Of a stretch of 64,000 bases of DNA, positions 1 to 14,459 are shown piece by piece; within the stretch, counting starts at the first letter, position 1; every line of letters begins with the position of its first letter. The position numbers and the translations under genes are program-made. The notes below the pieces were generated by a model. It did no database searches. It worked only from the letters and a program-made list of their open reading frames with translations, and had not been told where the DNA came from. Origin of the DNA: Diphasiastrum complanatum (Eukaryota > Streptophyta > Lycopodiopsida > Lycopodiales > Lycopodiaceae); contig CM055108.1 of the NCBI GenBank assembly GCA_029204225.1, positions 644,217 through 708,216 of the forward strand. The letters are read 5' to 3'.

Positions 1-829
1 ACATGATCTCTTCATTAACCAAAAAATGTCTATGTTCATAGTATTTGTTCAGGGAACTCATCACTGCTTGCCATGAACCTATAATCCATTGCAAAAAGCC
101 TATCATATTTATAATTCACCTACCAAGAAAATTTTTGTACGTTCCCATAACCCACATGTTTGAGCCCTTATAGGTTATGAGCCTATCAAATATTAAACTG
201 TAGGTTTCTATTTTCATATAAAGTTTTTATGGTTTAAGATTTTTGAAATAATTAGTTTGGCTCTAGGCTATAATACATTCTTTGAGTGGCCCATAATAAA
301 GTGTTAATAAAGTGCATGCCATTTTACTTCTTTTTAAATACAAAAGTTATACAAGTATTTATTAATCATTATTAAATTCTAATTCATCATTCTAATGTGC
401 ACCCAATGGGTGATGGTTTTAAATCTCAAGAAATACTGGATCATCAAAATACTAAAAATTCTAGATCTCAATGCTAGAAACTTAAATCGTTCATACAAAT
501 ACTATAAAATGCTAGAAATACTAGTTCTCAACACTAAAAACCCCTCTCTTTGCTTTTTGTTTGTTGATTCCTTATTATTCTCTTCCTTTAGAATTTCTTG
601 AACTTATTCAAGAACGTTTTGCATATAACCAAATAATTAACTACTATTATCATATCCCAAATGTGTATTCATAAAAAGATCTTTAACCACATAAAATCTC
701 AATTTCTTTCATGACCTTTTGCAATAATCTTTACGATTCTTTACAAGTGTTTTACAAGTTCTTACGGTCCTTTTTACAGCTTATTATGGCTTCTTTTACG
801 GCCTACCTTCAATCTTATTTCATATGTTT
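1..829. other. AT-rich DNA without recognisable gene
   Basis: I see no supported coding region, RNA gene or transposon protein here. The sequence is AT-rich with short low-complexity stretches. Short open frames exist but show no family motif. It may be old transposon sequence, since an LTR relic follows directly. Confidence 0.6.
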
Positions 830-1244
830 TCGTAACTTTCCTCTACCCTCTCCATTTCCGAACTAGGCCAAAAGTTTAATCAATAACCTTCTAAGGGTCT
901 ATGCACTCCAATTAAAGCATGTGGAGTAGTGCATAATGATTGACAACTTTTATGCATGCTGAGGAGATCAAAAGTAATTGAATGAGGATAATGATCGTGG
1001 TCCTAGAAGAAATGATCCTAGGCTCCAGGGGTCTATATATACCTACAAGAACTCGCCCTCCTCCACTTCTAGATTCCAGTTTTCAATTGTCAGAAACCTC
1101 TCCTCTCATGTATTCAATCATCGTAGTTGATTGGGAATTGACTTTCACATTCTTCTTAGTTGAGTGGTTTGGCTCCACAACACCCTTTTTGACGCATGTA
1201 ATATGATCTTAGGGATCTACAATCTTTATAGCGGCATCAAAGCC
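830..1244 (+). repeat. Diverged LTR relic with primer-binding-site-like sequence
   Basis: The stretch resembles, in the same order, segments of the LTRs at 6711-7191 and (in reverse) 26230-26606: an ACTAGGCCAAAA block, a TAACCTT block, a CACTC(C/T)AATT block, GGAGTAGTGCAT, a TATA-like TCTATATATAC near 1032, and GGTTTGGCTCCAC near 1168. It ends in CTTTATA, followed by GCGGCATCAAAGCC at 1231-1244, a mutated form of the initiator-tRNA-Met primer site TGGTATCAGAGCC. This looks like the 3' part of a 5' LTR whose element body has been lost or replaced. The left boundary is not resolved. Confidence 0.55.
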
Positions 1245-1310
1245 TGGCTTTGCATCAATTAAAAAGTAGAAACTCTTTTTGTTTTTTTGCAACTTTTTGA
1301 TAGTATCTCC

Positions 1311-2613
1311 TGTTGGAATTTAATCTAACTCCTACTCATCCCAACAGCTCTCCTTCCTTCTCTAAGTTTTACTCTCTCAAATGTAACTTGCAGAAAATGA
1401 ACTGTTTTTAAACAGTATGCATTTTGGAACTAATTGTCGCTACAGTCTGGTTTTTTACTCGCATTTTTGCACAGTCGAAAAAATGCAAAAAAAAACCCGA
1501 CACTGTTTTTACACTAAGTTTTCTGACAGGCGACACTGCAGTTTTATACGGGTTTATACACGCGAAAAACCCGACACTGCAGTTTTACATGTTTTCAACA
1601 GGAAAAAAAAAAAGCAAAAAATCCGACATTGTGTTTTTACACGGGTTTTCTAACAGGCGAAAAAATGCGACACTTGTCGTACAAAAGCCGAAGGTGTCCT
1701 ACAGGTAAAAGACAATGTCCTACAAATCTCGAAGGTGTCTTCCAAACGCCGAAGGTGTCTTACAAATCCCGAAGGCTGCCCTCAGGTAAAGGAAACTGCC
1801 AAAAGGCCAAGGAGTCTCGCATTTCCAATCTGCCAAACATACACAGTGTCACTATCAGACCAGAAAGCCTTCACGCTCCATCAACGAACTAATCCACTAA
1901 TCAGTTTTACAGTTGTCTTGTAATTATAAAGTTAAGCTAGTACAAGATTCTTCAGCTGATATGTATGTATACATGTAATTGAGCAAGGGCATAACAAGAT
2001 GATAGATGAGATGATTATGATACGTAAGGTCAGATATCGGAGAACGTCTTTTATCGGTAGCTGACTCCTCAGAGTTAGTAATTATAGAGAGAGAGAGAGA
2101 GAGAGAAAACTATTTTAGAACCTTAGCAATTGTCTTGAATCTGCTAGTAGGATCACGTGCTTATCAACGCAATTGTATTGTGGTTTGATTGTTGTTTAGT
2201 ACAACCTTTCATTATACAAATTCGCTATTGTTCTACTTCATTGCATTCTCGTTGAATGATGACTCTCACTCCCTTTCACACAAACACCATTATCAGAGAA
2301 TTGTATGGCTGTCTACGACGCCTAAATTAATTCTACATTCTCTTTATATTAGGTTACCAATATTAGAAAATTGCATGGCTGTCTCAAACGCCTAATTGTT
2401 TTTGTAATCTCTCCTTCACGGCAGTCTATGACTTCTATACTGATAATCTAATCTACTCGTAACTCCATTCTCCAAGTAATCCACGATCCTATTGGTTATA
2501 ACAATTTTTTTTTCTCCAAATAGAAGTGGTATTAGTGCTGATATCTATTTCCGCCCATAGAGTGATATCAGCGCATGCTTCCACAGGAGTGGTATCAGAG
2601 CCACACTTCAACA
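1311..2613 (+). repeat. Copia-1 5' LTR
   Basis: About 1.3 kb, starting TGTTGGAATT and ending CACTTCAACA immediately before the primer site. It matches 4523-5915 closely over its whole length. It contains internal subrepeats (see 1470-1790), a short GA tract of 22 nt at 2086-2107, and CT-rich segments near the 3' end. The 3' copy carries a far longer GA tract at the same place. Confidence 0.9.
1470..1790 (+). repeat. Internal subrepeats of the Copia-1 LTR
   Basis: Two kinds of degenerate tandem units lie side by side. The first (about 1470-1670) repeats a CGAAAAAxCCCGACACTG ... GTTTTxxACA motif about four times. The second (about 1685-1790) repeats CGAAGGTGTC(C/T)TxC about five times at roughly 24-bp spacing. 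Both recur in the 3' LTR (about 4680-5000). GACACTGTG next to CGAAAAA also occurs, reversed, in the LTRs at 52.6, 57.0 and 57.77 kb. Confidence 0.7.
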
Positions 2614-2614
2614 G

Positions 2615-2626
2615 TGGTATCAGAGC
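2615..2626 (+). promoter_or_regulatory. Primer binding site (initiator tRNA-Met), Copia-1
   Basis: TGGTATCAGAGC lies one base after the LTR end. It is complementary to the 3' end of plant initiator tRNA-Met and would prime minus-strand cDNA synthesis. A second copy of the same word lies at 2590-2601 inside the LTR tail. Confidence 0.9.
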
Positions 2627-2718
2627 AAAGGTTCATTGGATTACTAGAGTCTAGGACTTATTCTAATTCTATAGAACTGTTCTTTTTGTTTGTGTTTCAT
2701 CTCTTCTACTCGATCGCT

Positions 2719-4125
2719 ATGGAAGGTTCAATCTCAAAGATCCGCTTGATCAACAAACTCAACGGAGATGACTTCCACATGTGGAAGTTCAAGATGAGAA
2801 TGATCTTGATCGAAAAAGAGCTGTGGGAGTACATAAATGGTTCAAGACCCAAGCCGATAGAACCTAAATTGCTTCCAGCATGGGAAGCAAAAGATGGCAA
2901 AGCACTTGCCATTGTATCCCTAAATCTAAAAGACACTCAGATTGCTCACGTGTCAAACAACACCACCTCCAAAAAAGCGTGGGATATCCTTACAAACATC
3001 TACGAGACCTCAGATGTGTCCACTCGTCTCTTCTTGAGGAAAAAGATGCTGACACTCAGAATGAGCGAAGACACCTTAGTAAGCAACCATTTGAACGAGT
3101 TCAAACAGTTGCTAAACCAACTAGATGCAATAGGATCACCTATATCAGAAGAAGACTCTATCATCTCTCTTCTTGCCAGTCTTCCATCCTCCTATGCCAA
3201 TTTAGTGCTGCTTCTTAGCAATACTCTTGCGCTGTCTCTACAAAAATTGACAACAAGTCTGTTGCGGGAAGAAGTAAGGAGGAAAAGCTTGTCCACGTCA
3301 ACGAGTACCAAATCCATGGCACTTTACTCAACCAAGCAGCAGTCCAAGAAGAAGAAAGGCTTTAAGGACAAGAAGACAAAGGCAGAACAACCAGTAGCTT
3401 TGCAACCACAACAACAATAGCACAGCCAATCATCGTCCAAGGCCAAGCTATTTTGTAGGTACTGCAGAAGAACCAACCATGATATCAAGGGCTGTCGCGT
3501 CCTCAAGCATAATGAAGCCAGAAAGAAGATGCAGCAGCAACAACAAGGCAACTCTGACACAGTCAGAGATTCACAAGAAGATGAGAGGGCGCTGATGGTA
3601 CAAGATCAACCCAATAGAGATGCCCATCAATGGTATCTCGATTCAGGTGCCTCTCAACACATGATGCCATGTAAAGACCTCTTATCTACACTCACAGCTA
3701 CAGAATCGAAGTACATCTTCTTTGGTGACTCCAGTTCACATCAAGTCGAAGGCCAAGGCTCTATTCGACTACAATTATTTGATGGCATCACTAGTCAGCT
3801 TAATGGTGTACTAACAAAGAGCTTATTGTCTATAAGCAAAATCACTGATCAAGATTATAGAGCTTTGTTTACTGCTAGGCGATGTACTGTTTTATATGAG
3901 AATTCAAAGGCAATCCTCTCTGCTTACAGAGAAGGAAACCTGTACATACTGAGTCACGATGTTGCACTTTCTGTGTGTTGTTCAGATGCTAATTTATGGC
4001 ATCAGAGATTAGGACATCTACACATGCGTTCAATCTTGTATATGCATCATAACAAAATGGTTAAGGACATGAATATAAATGTTGTTACTACAGCTAATCA
4101 ATCTGTCTATGAAAGTGCTTACTAG
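2719..4125 (+). pseudogene. Copia-1 gag-protease-pre-integrase reading frame (broken)
   Basis: The frame starts at an ATG followed by the usual Copia gag opening (NGDDFHMWKFKMR, a UBN2/DUF4219-type capsid region). A TAG at 3418 interrupts it. The same frame then continues through a CX2CX4HX4C zinc knuckle (CRYCRRTNHDIKGC, about 3457-3498), the aspartic protease motif DSGASQHM (about 3637-3660), and the gag-pre-integrase motif LWHQRLGHLHMRSI (about 3994-4035). It stops at 4123-4125, at or near the deletion junction. The TAG at 3418 follows a run of Gln codons and is most simply a CAG-to-TAG change. Gag would form the capsid and the protease would cut the polyprotein. As it stands it could yield only gag. 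Confidence 0.9.
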
Positions 4126-4503
4126 GCAAACAATCTAGAACCAGATTTCTACCTATCCTCCACAGAATCCGAATATGTTGCAGCTACATCAGCAATGAAG
4201 GAAATAATCTGGCTAATGAGGCTGCTGCAGGATCTACAATTCCCACAGATCAGTCCAACAATACTCCAATGCGACAATCAGAGCTGCATAGCTCTATCTC
4301 TGAACCCACGAACTCATAATAGAACTAAGCATATAGAAGTTCAATTTCGTTTTCTTAGAGAGAAAGTTCAGATAAAAGATGTTGTACTAAGTTATTGTCA
4401 TACAGACAATATGTTGGCTGATATTTTGACAAAGCCATTGTCTAGAGATAAGTATTTTACTTTAGTAGGTATGTTAAGTCTCAATTGCGGATCAAATTCA
4501 TAG
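4126..4503 (+). pseudogene. Copia-1 RNase H fragment
   Basis: This continues in the same frame directly after the TAG at 4123. It carries the C-terminal Copia RNase H signature: LSSTESEYVAATS (about 4156-4194), then CDNQSCIALSLNP, then RTKHIEVQFRFLRE, ADILTKPLS, and a stop at 4501. The RT with its YVDD box and the integrase core should precede it but are absent. A single internal deletion therefore joins the pre-integrase region to RNase H. Because the frame is preserved across the join, the parent or a sister copy may once have encoded a short gag-protease-RNase H protein; this is inference. Confidence 0.88.
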
Positions 4504-4513
4504 CAGTTAGCTT

Positions 4514-4522
4514 AAGAGGGAG
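4514..4522 (+). promoter_or_regulatory. Polypurine tract of Copia-1
   Basis: AAGAGGGAG directly abuts the 3' LTR start TGTTGG. It is the usual plus-strand primer of Copia reverse transcription, and the same word precedes the LTR at 40351. Confidence 0.85.
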
Positions 4523-5302
4523 TGTTGGAATTTAATCTAACTCCTACTCATCCCAACAGCTCTCCTTCTTTCTCTAAATTTTACTCTCTCAAATGTAACC
4601 TGCAGAAAATGAACTGTTTTTAAACAATGTGCATTTTTGAACTACGTCGCTACAGTCTGGTTTTTTACTCGCATTTTTGCGCAGCCGAAAAAATGCAAAA
4701 AAATCTGACACTGTGTTTTTACACTAAGTTTTCTGACAGGCAACACTGCAGTTTTATACGGGTTTCTACACAGGCGAAAAACCTAACACTACAGTTTTAC
4801 ATGCAGTCTTCAACAGGCGAAAAAAGGCAAAAAACCTAACACTATGTTTTTACATGGGTTTTCTGACAAGCAAAAACATGCGACATTTGCCCTACAAAAG
4901 TTGAAGATGTCCTACAAGTAAAGGCAGTGTCCTACAAGTCCCGGAGGTGTCTTCCAAACGCTGAAGGTGTCTTACAAATCTCGAAGGCTACCCTCAGGTA
5001 AAGGCAACGGCCAAAAGGCCATGGAGTCGCATTTCCAGTCTGCCAAAAATACACAGAGTGTCGCTATCAGACCAGAAAGCCTTCACGCTCCATCAACGAA
5101 CTGATCCACTAATCAGTTTTATAGTTGTTAATCAATCTTGTAATTGTAAAGTTAAGCTAGTACAAGATTCTTCAGCTGATATGTATATATACATGTAATT
5201 GAGCGAGGGCATAACAAGATGATAGATGAGAGGATTATGATACGTAAGGTCAAATAGCGAAGAACGTCTTTTATCAGTAGTTGACTCCTCAGAGTTAGTG
5301 AT

Positions 5303-5400
<98 letters not shown>

Positions 5401-5915
5401 TATTTTAGAACCTTAGCAATTGTCTTGAATATGCTAGTAGGATCACACGCTTATTAGCGCAATTGTATTGTGGTTTGATTGTTGTTTTTACAACCTTTCA
5501 TTATACAGATTCGCTATTGTTCTACTTCTTGCATTCTTGTTGAATGATAACTCTCACCCCCTTTCACACAAACACCATAATCAGAGAATTGTATGGCTGT
5601 CTATGACGCCTAAATTAATTCTACATTCTCTTCATATCAGGTTACCAGTATTAGAGGATTGCATGGCTGTCACAGACGCCTAATTGTTTTTGCAATCTCT
5701 CCTTCACGGCAGTCTATGAGTCCTACACTGATAATCTGATTTCACACATAAGAACTGCTCGTAACTCCATTCTCCAAGTAATCCACGATCCTGCTGGTTA
5801 TAACAATTTGTTTTTCTCCCAATAGAAGTGGTATTTGTGTTGAGATCTATTTTCGCCCATAGAGTGATATCGATGCCTGTTTCCACAAGAGTGATATCAA
5901 AGCCACACTTCAACA
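4523..5915 (+). repeat. Copia-1 3' LTR
   Basis: It matches 1311-2613 but is about 90 bp longer. Most of the difference is the GA tract at 5306-5398 (93 nt, against 22 nt in the 5' LTR). It ends CACACTTCAACA, then TCCTT. The two LTRs show scattered substitutions, so the insertion is not very recent. Confidence 0.9.
5306..5398 (+). repeat. (GA)n microsatellite inside Copia-1 3' LTR
   Basis: An uninterrupted GA run of 93 nt. The 5' LTR has 22 nt at the homologous site (2086-2107). LTR retrotransposition makes both LTRs identical at insertion, so the difference arose afterwards. Confidence 0.95.
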
Positions 5916-6710
5916 TCCTTGCTTTTTCTTCTTGGTGGTGGAATTGACCTCCAAGTAAGTGACTTTTTAGGATCTAAATCGTTTTCAGCCTTAAAATCAG
6001 TGTTATGGACTTTCTCCATAGCCGTAATTGCAAATCATTCAATTTTTGATGATTTTTTCTATGGTTTTTAGACTAGTATTCACTATTTTTACTTGAAATT
6101 CATCGAACATATTGTATGTTAATGATTTTCAAGATGGTGCTTGCTATCTTTTAGTCATTATGATAGGTTCTAATGATTGCATAGTTAGAATAAAAGAAGA
6201 ACTATTGTGTTATTGTATTGTGGGTCCAATCGGTGGATTAGGCCAATTGGCCTTGCCACGAGGCAAGTCAACGGGATGCGCATCCTGTCACTAGCAACCT
6301 GGGCCATGCATGGGTTGTCAAAGTAAAAACTATATGTATAGTGTATTTTGGTTTTCAGAAATACATTTGCTATGAGAGCTTGGTGTGGGAGAGTGCTTTT
6401 TGTGTGTATGTTATTGTGTTTTCTGATCTGTGATCCTTTCAGATCCAACCCTACTATAATGAGGGTTTTTACTTATTAGTCATGTAGTTTTTCTTTAAAA
6501 AATATCAACTAGTTTAGTTTAGTCATGTTGAGTTTATTTGGCAACTTGAGGTCAATATGCATTTTCAACTTAGAGATAGACTTTATTATTTTTGACAATT
6601 TAGGCATGTTGATAAGGTCACATATAGACCTAATCTAATTGGTTATTAGAGATGCATTGAATCTAGTCATGTTAGATCTAGGGTTATAGAAACTTCCATA
6701 AGTAGATAAG
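5916..6710. other. Unassigned interval between two LTR elements
   Basis: I see no coding region or conserved motif. Its right end (about 6680-6710) continues, across the inserted element at 6711-10634, into the DNA at 10640, which has a TATATATAGG box. Together they may be an old LTR or leader of the Copia relic at 10734; this is inference. Confidence 0.4.
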
Positions 6711-7191
6711 TGTTACGGCCATATTCAGCTAAGGACATGGAATAGTCCTAATATGGTAGACCAGCCCTCCAGTGTTTGAGATTATTGGTCACGTCTACAT
6801 TTTATTCCACGTCGAGGCCTGTTGGTGACTAATGACCTTGAGAGGACCCAGACACTCTAATTGAGACAAATAGAGTAGTGCATGTACATGTGATTGGTAT
6901 AGGCAGGAGGTATGCATGAAGAGCCGTGATCTATTTATAGTTGACCTGCATGGGGATTGCATGGCTTCATGCACAAGATCCTACTCTCTATATATTGAGG
7001 TAGTGATTATTCTGTCGACGACTTGGTCTAGGTTACCTGTTGAGCTCTTCTCCTCTTGCTATCACATGGTATTGGCTTGGGCGCTAGATCCAGGAGGGAT
7101 CTAGGTTTGGTTGGGTGGTTTTGCTCCACTGTCTCTCTTGTTGTGTTTTCCTATCCTCATCTTAGGGGTTTTTTTCCTAGTGGTCTTTACA
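6711..7191 (+). repeat. 5' LTR of the non-autonomous element
   Basis: 481 bp, TG...CA. A TATA-like CTCTATATATT at about 6989 is the likely promoter. By eye it is roughly 93% identical to 10143-10634, which has an extra stretch of about 12 bp near 10534. The similarity implies moderate age. Confidence 0.92.
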
Positions 7192-7192
7192 T

Positions 7193-7204
7193 TGGTATCA
7201 GAGC
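7193..7204 (+). promoter_or_regulatory. Primer binding site (tRNA-Met) of the non-autonomous element
   Basis: TGGTATCAGAGC starts one base after the LTR end and perfectly matches the initiator-tRNA-Met type primer site used elsewhere in this window. Confidence 0.92.
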
Positions 7205-10142
<2,938 letters not shown>

Positions 10143-10634
10143 TGTTACGACCATATTCAGCTAAGGACATGGAATAGTCCTAATATGGTAGAACGGCCCT
10201 CCATGTTTGAGATTATTGGTCACGCCTAGATTTTATTCCATGTCGAGGCCTGTTGGTGACTAATGACCTTGAGAGGACCTAGACACTCTAATTGAGACCT
10301 ATGGAGTAGTGCATGTACATGTGACTGGTATAGACAGGAGGTATGCATGAAGAGTTGTGATCTATTTATAGTTGACCTGCATGGAGATTGCATGGGTTCA
10401 TGCACGGGATCCTACTCTTTATATATTGAGGTAGTGATTATTCCATCGACGACTTGGTCCAGGTTACCTATTGACCTCTTCTCCTCTTGTTATCACATGG
10501 CATGGCTTGGGGGCTAGATCCAGGAGGATTCTCCAAAAAGGATCTAGGTTTGGTTGGGTGGTTTTGCTCCACTGTCTCTCTTGTTGTGTTTTCCTATCCT
10601 CATCTTAGAGGTTTTTTCCCTAGTGGTCTTTACA
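10143..10634 (+). repeat. 3' LTR of the non-autonomous element
   Basis: 492 bp, starts TGTTACGACC, ends GGTCTTTACA, and is followed by the duplicated target ATAAG. It is preceded by a purine-rich tract. Confidence 0.92.
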
Positions 10635-10733
10635 ATAAGCTTGTGTAAGAACATCCAAATAGGACAAGGAGTTGTTATATATAGGCTACTTCAATTCTTT
10701 GTGTCTTATGAATGAGAGAAGAAGGTCATCAAC

Positions 10734-12003
10734 ATGGCCAATGATGGTAAAGTCGTTATCAAGGGCATTGGTACTATTCCTATTTTTCTCTCATCTACAA
10801 ATAGGAATGTTCATTTGAAGAATGTTTTGTTCATACCTTCCATTACTAAGAATGTTCTTAGTGTGTGTCAAATGGCTGAAAAAGGGCTTAAAGTGGAATT
10901 TGTTGTTGATTCTTGCTTGATCAAAAGGAATGAAGTCTTGAATTCCCAAGGCAAGAGACAAGGTGAGCTCTACAAACTTGATGGATATGTTGTTTCAAAA
11001 CATGGTGGTTTGAAGGCAAAGACACAAGTTGGTGATCTTTGTTTAATGTCAAAGTCACAAAGGTTGTCTTATTCTAGATCTAGCTCAAGATCTAAGGTGC
11101 CTTTTCATTTAGTACATTTGGATTTGCATTGTACTAGTGCTTTGAGTAATGGAGGAGCAAAAATGTTTGTGACTTGCATTGATGACTTTAGTAGATTTGT
11201 TGGAGTTATCTTCTAAAGAGTGAGGACTTCATATTTGATGTCTTTCTCAAGTTCAAGAATGTTGTGGAGATTCAATTCAACATGAAGATCAAGTGCTTAT
11301 GGTTAGCAAATGAAAAACTATTAACAAAGTTCAAAGAGGTTTGTGTGGCACATGGGATCAAGAGGGAGCTTTCAAACTCAAAGGTTCTACATGGTGTGGA
11401 AGAGAGGAAAATCAAGAGGGAGCTTTCAAACTCAAAGGTTCTACATGGTGTGGAAGAGAGGAAAATCAATCTTTGTTAAAGAGCTAAAGCCATGAGTGTG
11501 AATGCAAATCTTCCCTAAGTCTTTTTAGGGTGAAGCTTTGATGTGTGCTAACTTTGTTTGCAATAGATACTCAAATGAAGACTTGTAGGGTAAGAGTTCA
11601 TTTGAGGTTCTTTTTGGTAAGAAGCCAAGGTTGGAGCATATCGAGATCTTTGGTAGTACTTGCTATGTCAACTCTCTTTTGGATTATTAAAGGGAATATT
11701 TGTTGAATATAGTGAAGTAAGAAAAGCTTATAGGGTTTACATTCCTAAGTCAAAGAAAGTTCAAATTTCTAAGGATGTTGTGGATAAGCTTGATGTTGTT
11801 GATAATGATGAAACTAACATTTTTGGTGGTGAGAAGGATGGTTCTTTGGATGGTGATGGTGGCAATGCCTCTCCAAGTCAAATTCAAAGAAGATCCTCAA
11901 TGAAAAGGCAACAGGCATCTAGGCTTACATATGATGAGAAGGGTAAGCAAGTTGAAGGTACAAAGTTTGATTTTTCACATGTCTTGGTACATCATCTTGT
12001 GTA
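10734..12003 (+). pseudogene. Copia-2 relic: protease end, pre-integrase, integrase
   Basis: The reading starts within the protease-linked region (KVVIKGIGTI), then pre-integrase, then the integrase N-terminal part of the core (HLVHLDLHCT, and GGAKMFVTCIDDFSRF near 11153-11200). A frameshift near 11215 follows. The next frame (11220-11478) has IKCLWLANEK, where functional integrases have an SDNGGE-type segment, so the second catalytic Asp is lost. It then has HGIKRELS and VEERKI, the remnant of the third catalytic (Glu) region. A further broken part (11536-12003) holds FEVLFGKKP, GIFVEYSE and AYRVYIPKSKKVQIS, typical of the integrase C-terminus. Several stops and frameshifts make it non-functional. 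An 18-codon tandem duplication lies inside it. Confidence 0.85.
11357..11464 (+). repeat. 54-bp perfect tandem duplication inside integrase relic
   Basis: Units 11357-11410 and 11411-11464 are identical. The unit is 18 codons, so the reading frame is kept. It covers the KRELS ... VEERKI segment. Confidence 0.95.
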
Positions 12004-12004
12004 G

Positions 12005-12535
12005 ATGATGGTATGCAAGTGGATGGTGGTCTTCATGGAATGGAATGGATCTCAAAAAGAGGCCTTATTCAATGGCTTTGATGGTCAAGTGGAAGATGAA
12101 GAGGTTGATCTTGAGTCTATTTTTGCAAGTATTTGAAGACGCAAGGTCAAGGGAGTAGCAAGGAAGTGTTTTCCAAGTTTACTTTACTTGTTCTGTCTCA
12201 TGTTTGAGCAATTTCATGTGAATATGTGCAAATTGTCAAGATATGGTGAAACTAGTTACATTGTTTGGCATCATTTTGATATTGGAGTTGTATTAGCATT
12301 CTTGGTTGGTTTTGCTGATGGAAATGAAGCTAAGGGAGGCTCGTTATGCCACTCATTCATGGTCAAGTCATCAAGTGATGATGATATCTTAAGGCAAGAT
12401 GGCAATGGAGGCTCATTTATGGATTTTCATGGTGGAGACATATCAAGAAAGGACAAAGATGGAGGAGACATGCAAGCATTGGTTGATTATTCACACTTAT
12501 TGTTTGTTTGCTGTTATTTTATAGAGTGTTGAGTG
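12005..12535 (+). pseudogene. Downstream Copia-2 segment shared with two other loci
   Basis: This segment encodes, in one frame, FNGFDGQVEDEEVDLES. After a stop and a shift it encodes a stretch with FEQFHVNM, GETSYI and LVGFADGNEA. Similar peptides occur on the minus strand at 35006-35200 (INGFDGQVEDQEVDLKG) and at 57929-58723 (MEDQEVDLNV; FEQCYVNMWEL; FVGFVDANKA). It lies downstream of the integrase end, where the linker, RT and RNase H should be. The GFxDxNxA part may be a decayed start of Copia RNase H (usually GYxDADxA). The identity of the rest is not recognised. Confidence 0.5.
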
Positions 12536-12639
12536 CATGAGAACTTGATAGCCTAAAAGTGAGAGGGATAAAATGCATCAATTCCTCTCTGAAACACGCA
12601 TAACATTCTCATATGATATCCAAATGAGCCAAAATTTGA

Positions 12640-12933
<294 letters not shown>

Positions 12934-12971
12934 AAATACACCTCCAGCCATGTTCTACACCTCGTCCCTAG

Positions 12972-12998
12972 CACACACACACACACACACACACACAC
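12972..12998. repeat. (AC)n microsatellite
   Basis: A CA run of 27 nt, 44 bp after the CT tract. Confidence 0.95.
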
Positions 12999-13091
12999 TC
13001 CCCCATGGAAACCTTACCTAAAACCTAACATAATCCCACATCAACACCCACCGCGACGTGAATAGCGAGCTTAATTTTTTTTTAATTCGTT

Positions 13092-13380
13092 GCGGACGTC
13101 GGAAAAACACGTCGGAATGAGAATGTCGGATTCCGACATCTTCAGAACACGTCGGAATCTGATAGGCACAGGGCGTCGGGCTCCCGAAGCATCAGCCGCA
13201 GACCACCAGATGTCGGGAGCCATGTGGACGTCGGATTTCGACGTCTATGTGAGCGTCGGATTCCACGTCCGCCAACGTGGCTGATCCGACGTGGACGTCG
13301 GAATAACTTCCAAAAAACACATCAAAATCCGACGTTTGTTCCACAAAAAAAATCCAAAAAACTGCCCAAAAGTGTCGGAC
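13092..13380. repeat. CpG-rich cluster of GACGTC / GTCGGAAT words
   Basis: In about 290 bp the words GACGTC, CACGTCGG and GTCGGATTCCGAC (and partial inversions) occur about a dozen times in otherwise AT-rich DNA. Many are palindromic, such as GTCGGATTCCGAC near 13129. A second cluster of the same type lies at 14460-14860. No open frame here resembles a known protein. Confidence 0.75.
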
Positions 13381-14087
<707 letters not shown>

Positions 14088-14109
14088 ACAAATCTAAGTT
14101 TCATTTACC

Positions 14110-14231
14110 ATCAAACACTTAACATTTAACTATATCTATTCAAACACTTAACACTTAATAATATCTATTCAAACACTTAACACTATCTATTCAAACACTT
14201 AACACTTAACACTATCCATCCAAACACTTAT
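14110..14231. repeat. Minisatellite of CAAACACTTAACACTTAA units
   Basis: Four to five degenerate units of roughly 27-33 bp, each with TCAAACACTTAAC and then a TATCTAT/TATCCAT joint. They lie directly after the CT tract. Confidence 0.8.
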
Positions 14232-14459
14232 CTTTTCTCTCTTCACTTTCTTTTACAAAAACAAACAAAATAAACTTCAAAAGCAAAACAAAAACTTCAA
14301 AAGCTCTCAATATCTTCAAGCACCAACCTCAAAGCGTCAAAAGCATGAACTGATCTCCAAGAATCTCAATAATCGCTCCAAGACGCCTTCAATCGCTCCA
14401 ACCTGCACAAAACAAAGTGAGAAAGAAGGCACTGGATCACGCGAATTCGGAGAAATGAA

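Larger units (their letters stand above)
1311..5915 (+). mobile_element. Copia-1: LTR retrotransposon with internal deletion
   Basis: Two long direct repeats (1311-2613 and 4523-5915) begin TGTTGG and end CAACA. They enclose a tRNA-Met primer site, a Copia gag/protease reading frame, an RNase H fragment and a polypurine tract. The order primer site, gag, protease, RNase H, polypurine tract is that of Ty1/Copia, but integrase and the RT catalytic core are absent, so it would need proteins supplied by a relative. The flanking pentamers (TCTCC on the left, TCCTT on the right) do not match. Either the target duplication has mutated or one end is rearranged. Confidence 0.9.

Noticed and set aside
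1306-5920. Exact 5-bp target duplication for Copia-1
   Set aside because: TCTCC and TCCTT do not match, so I did not claim one.
14110-14231. CRISPR-like array (CAAACACTTAAC repeats)
   Set aside because: Repeat and spacer are not distinct, units are degenerate, and the genome is a plant.
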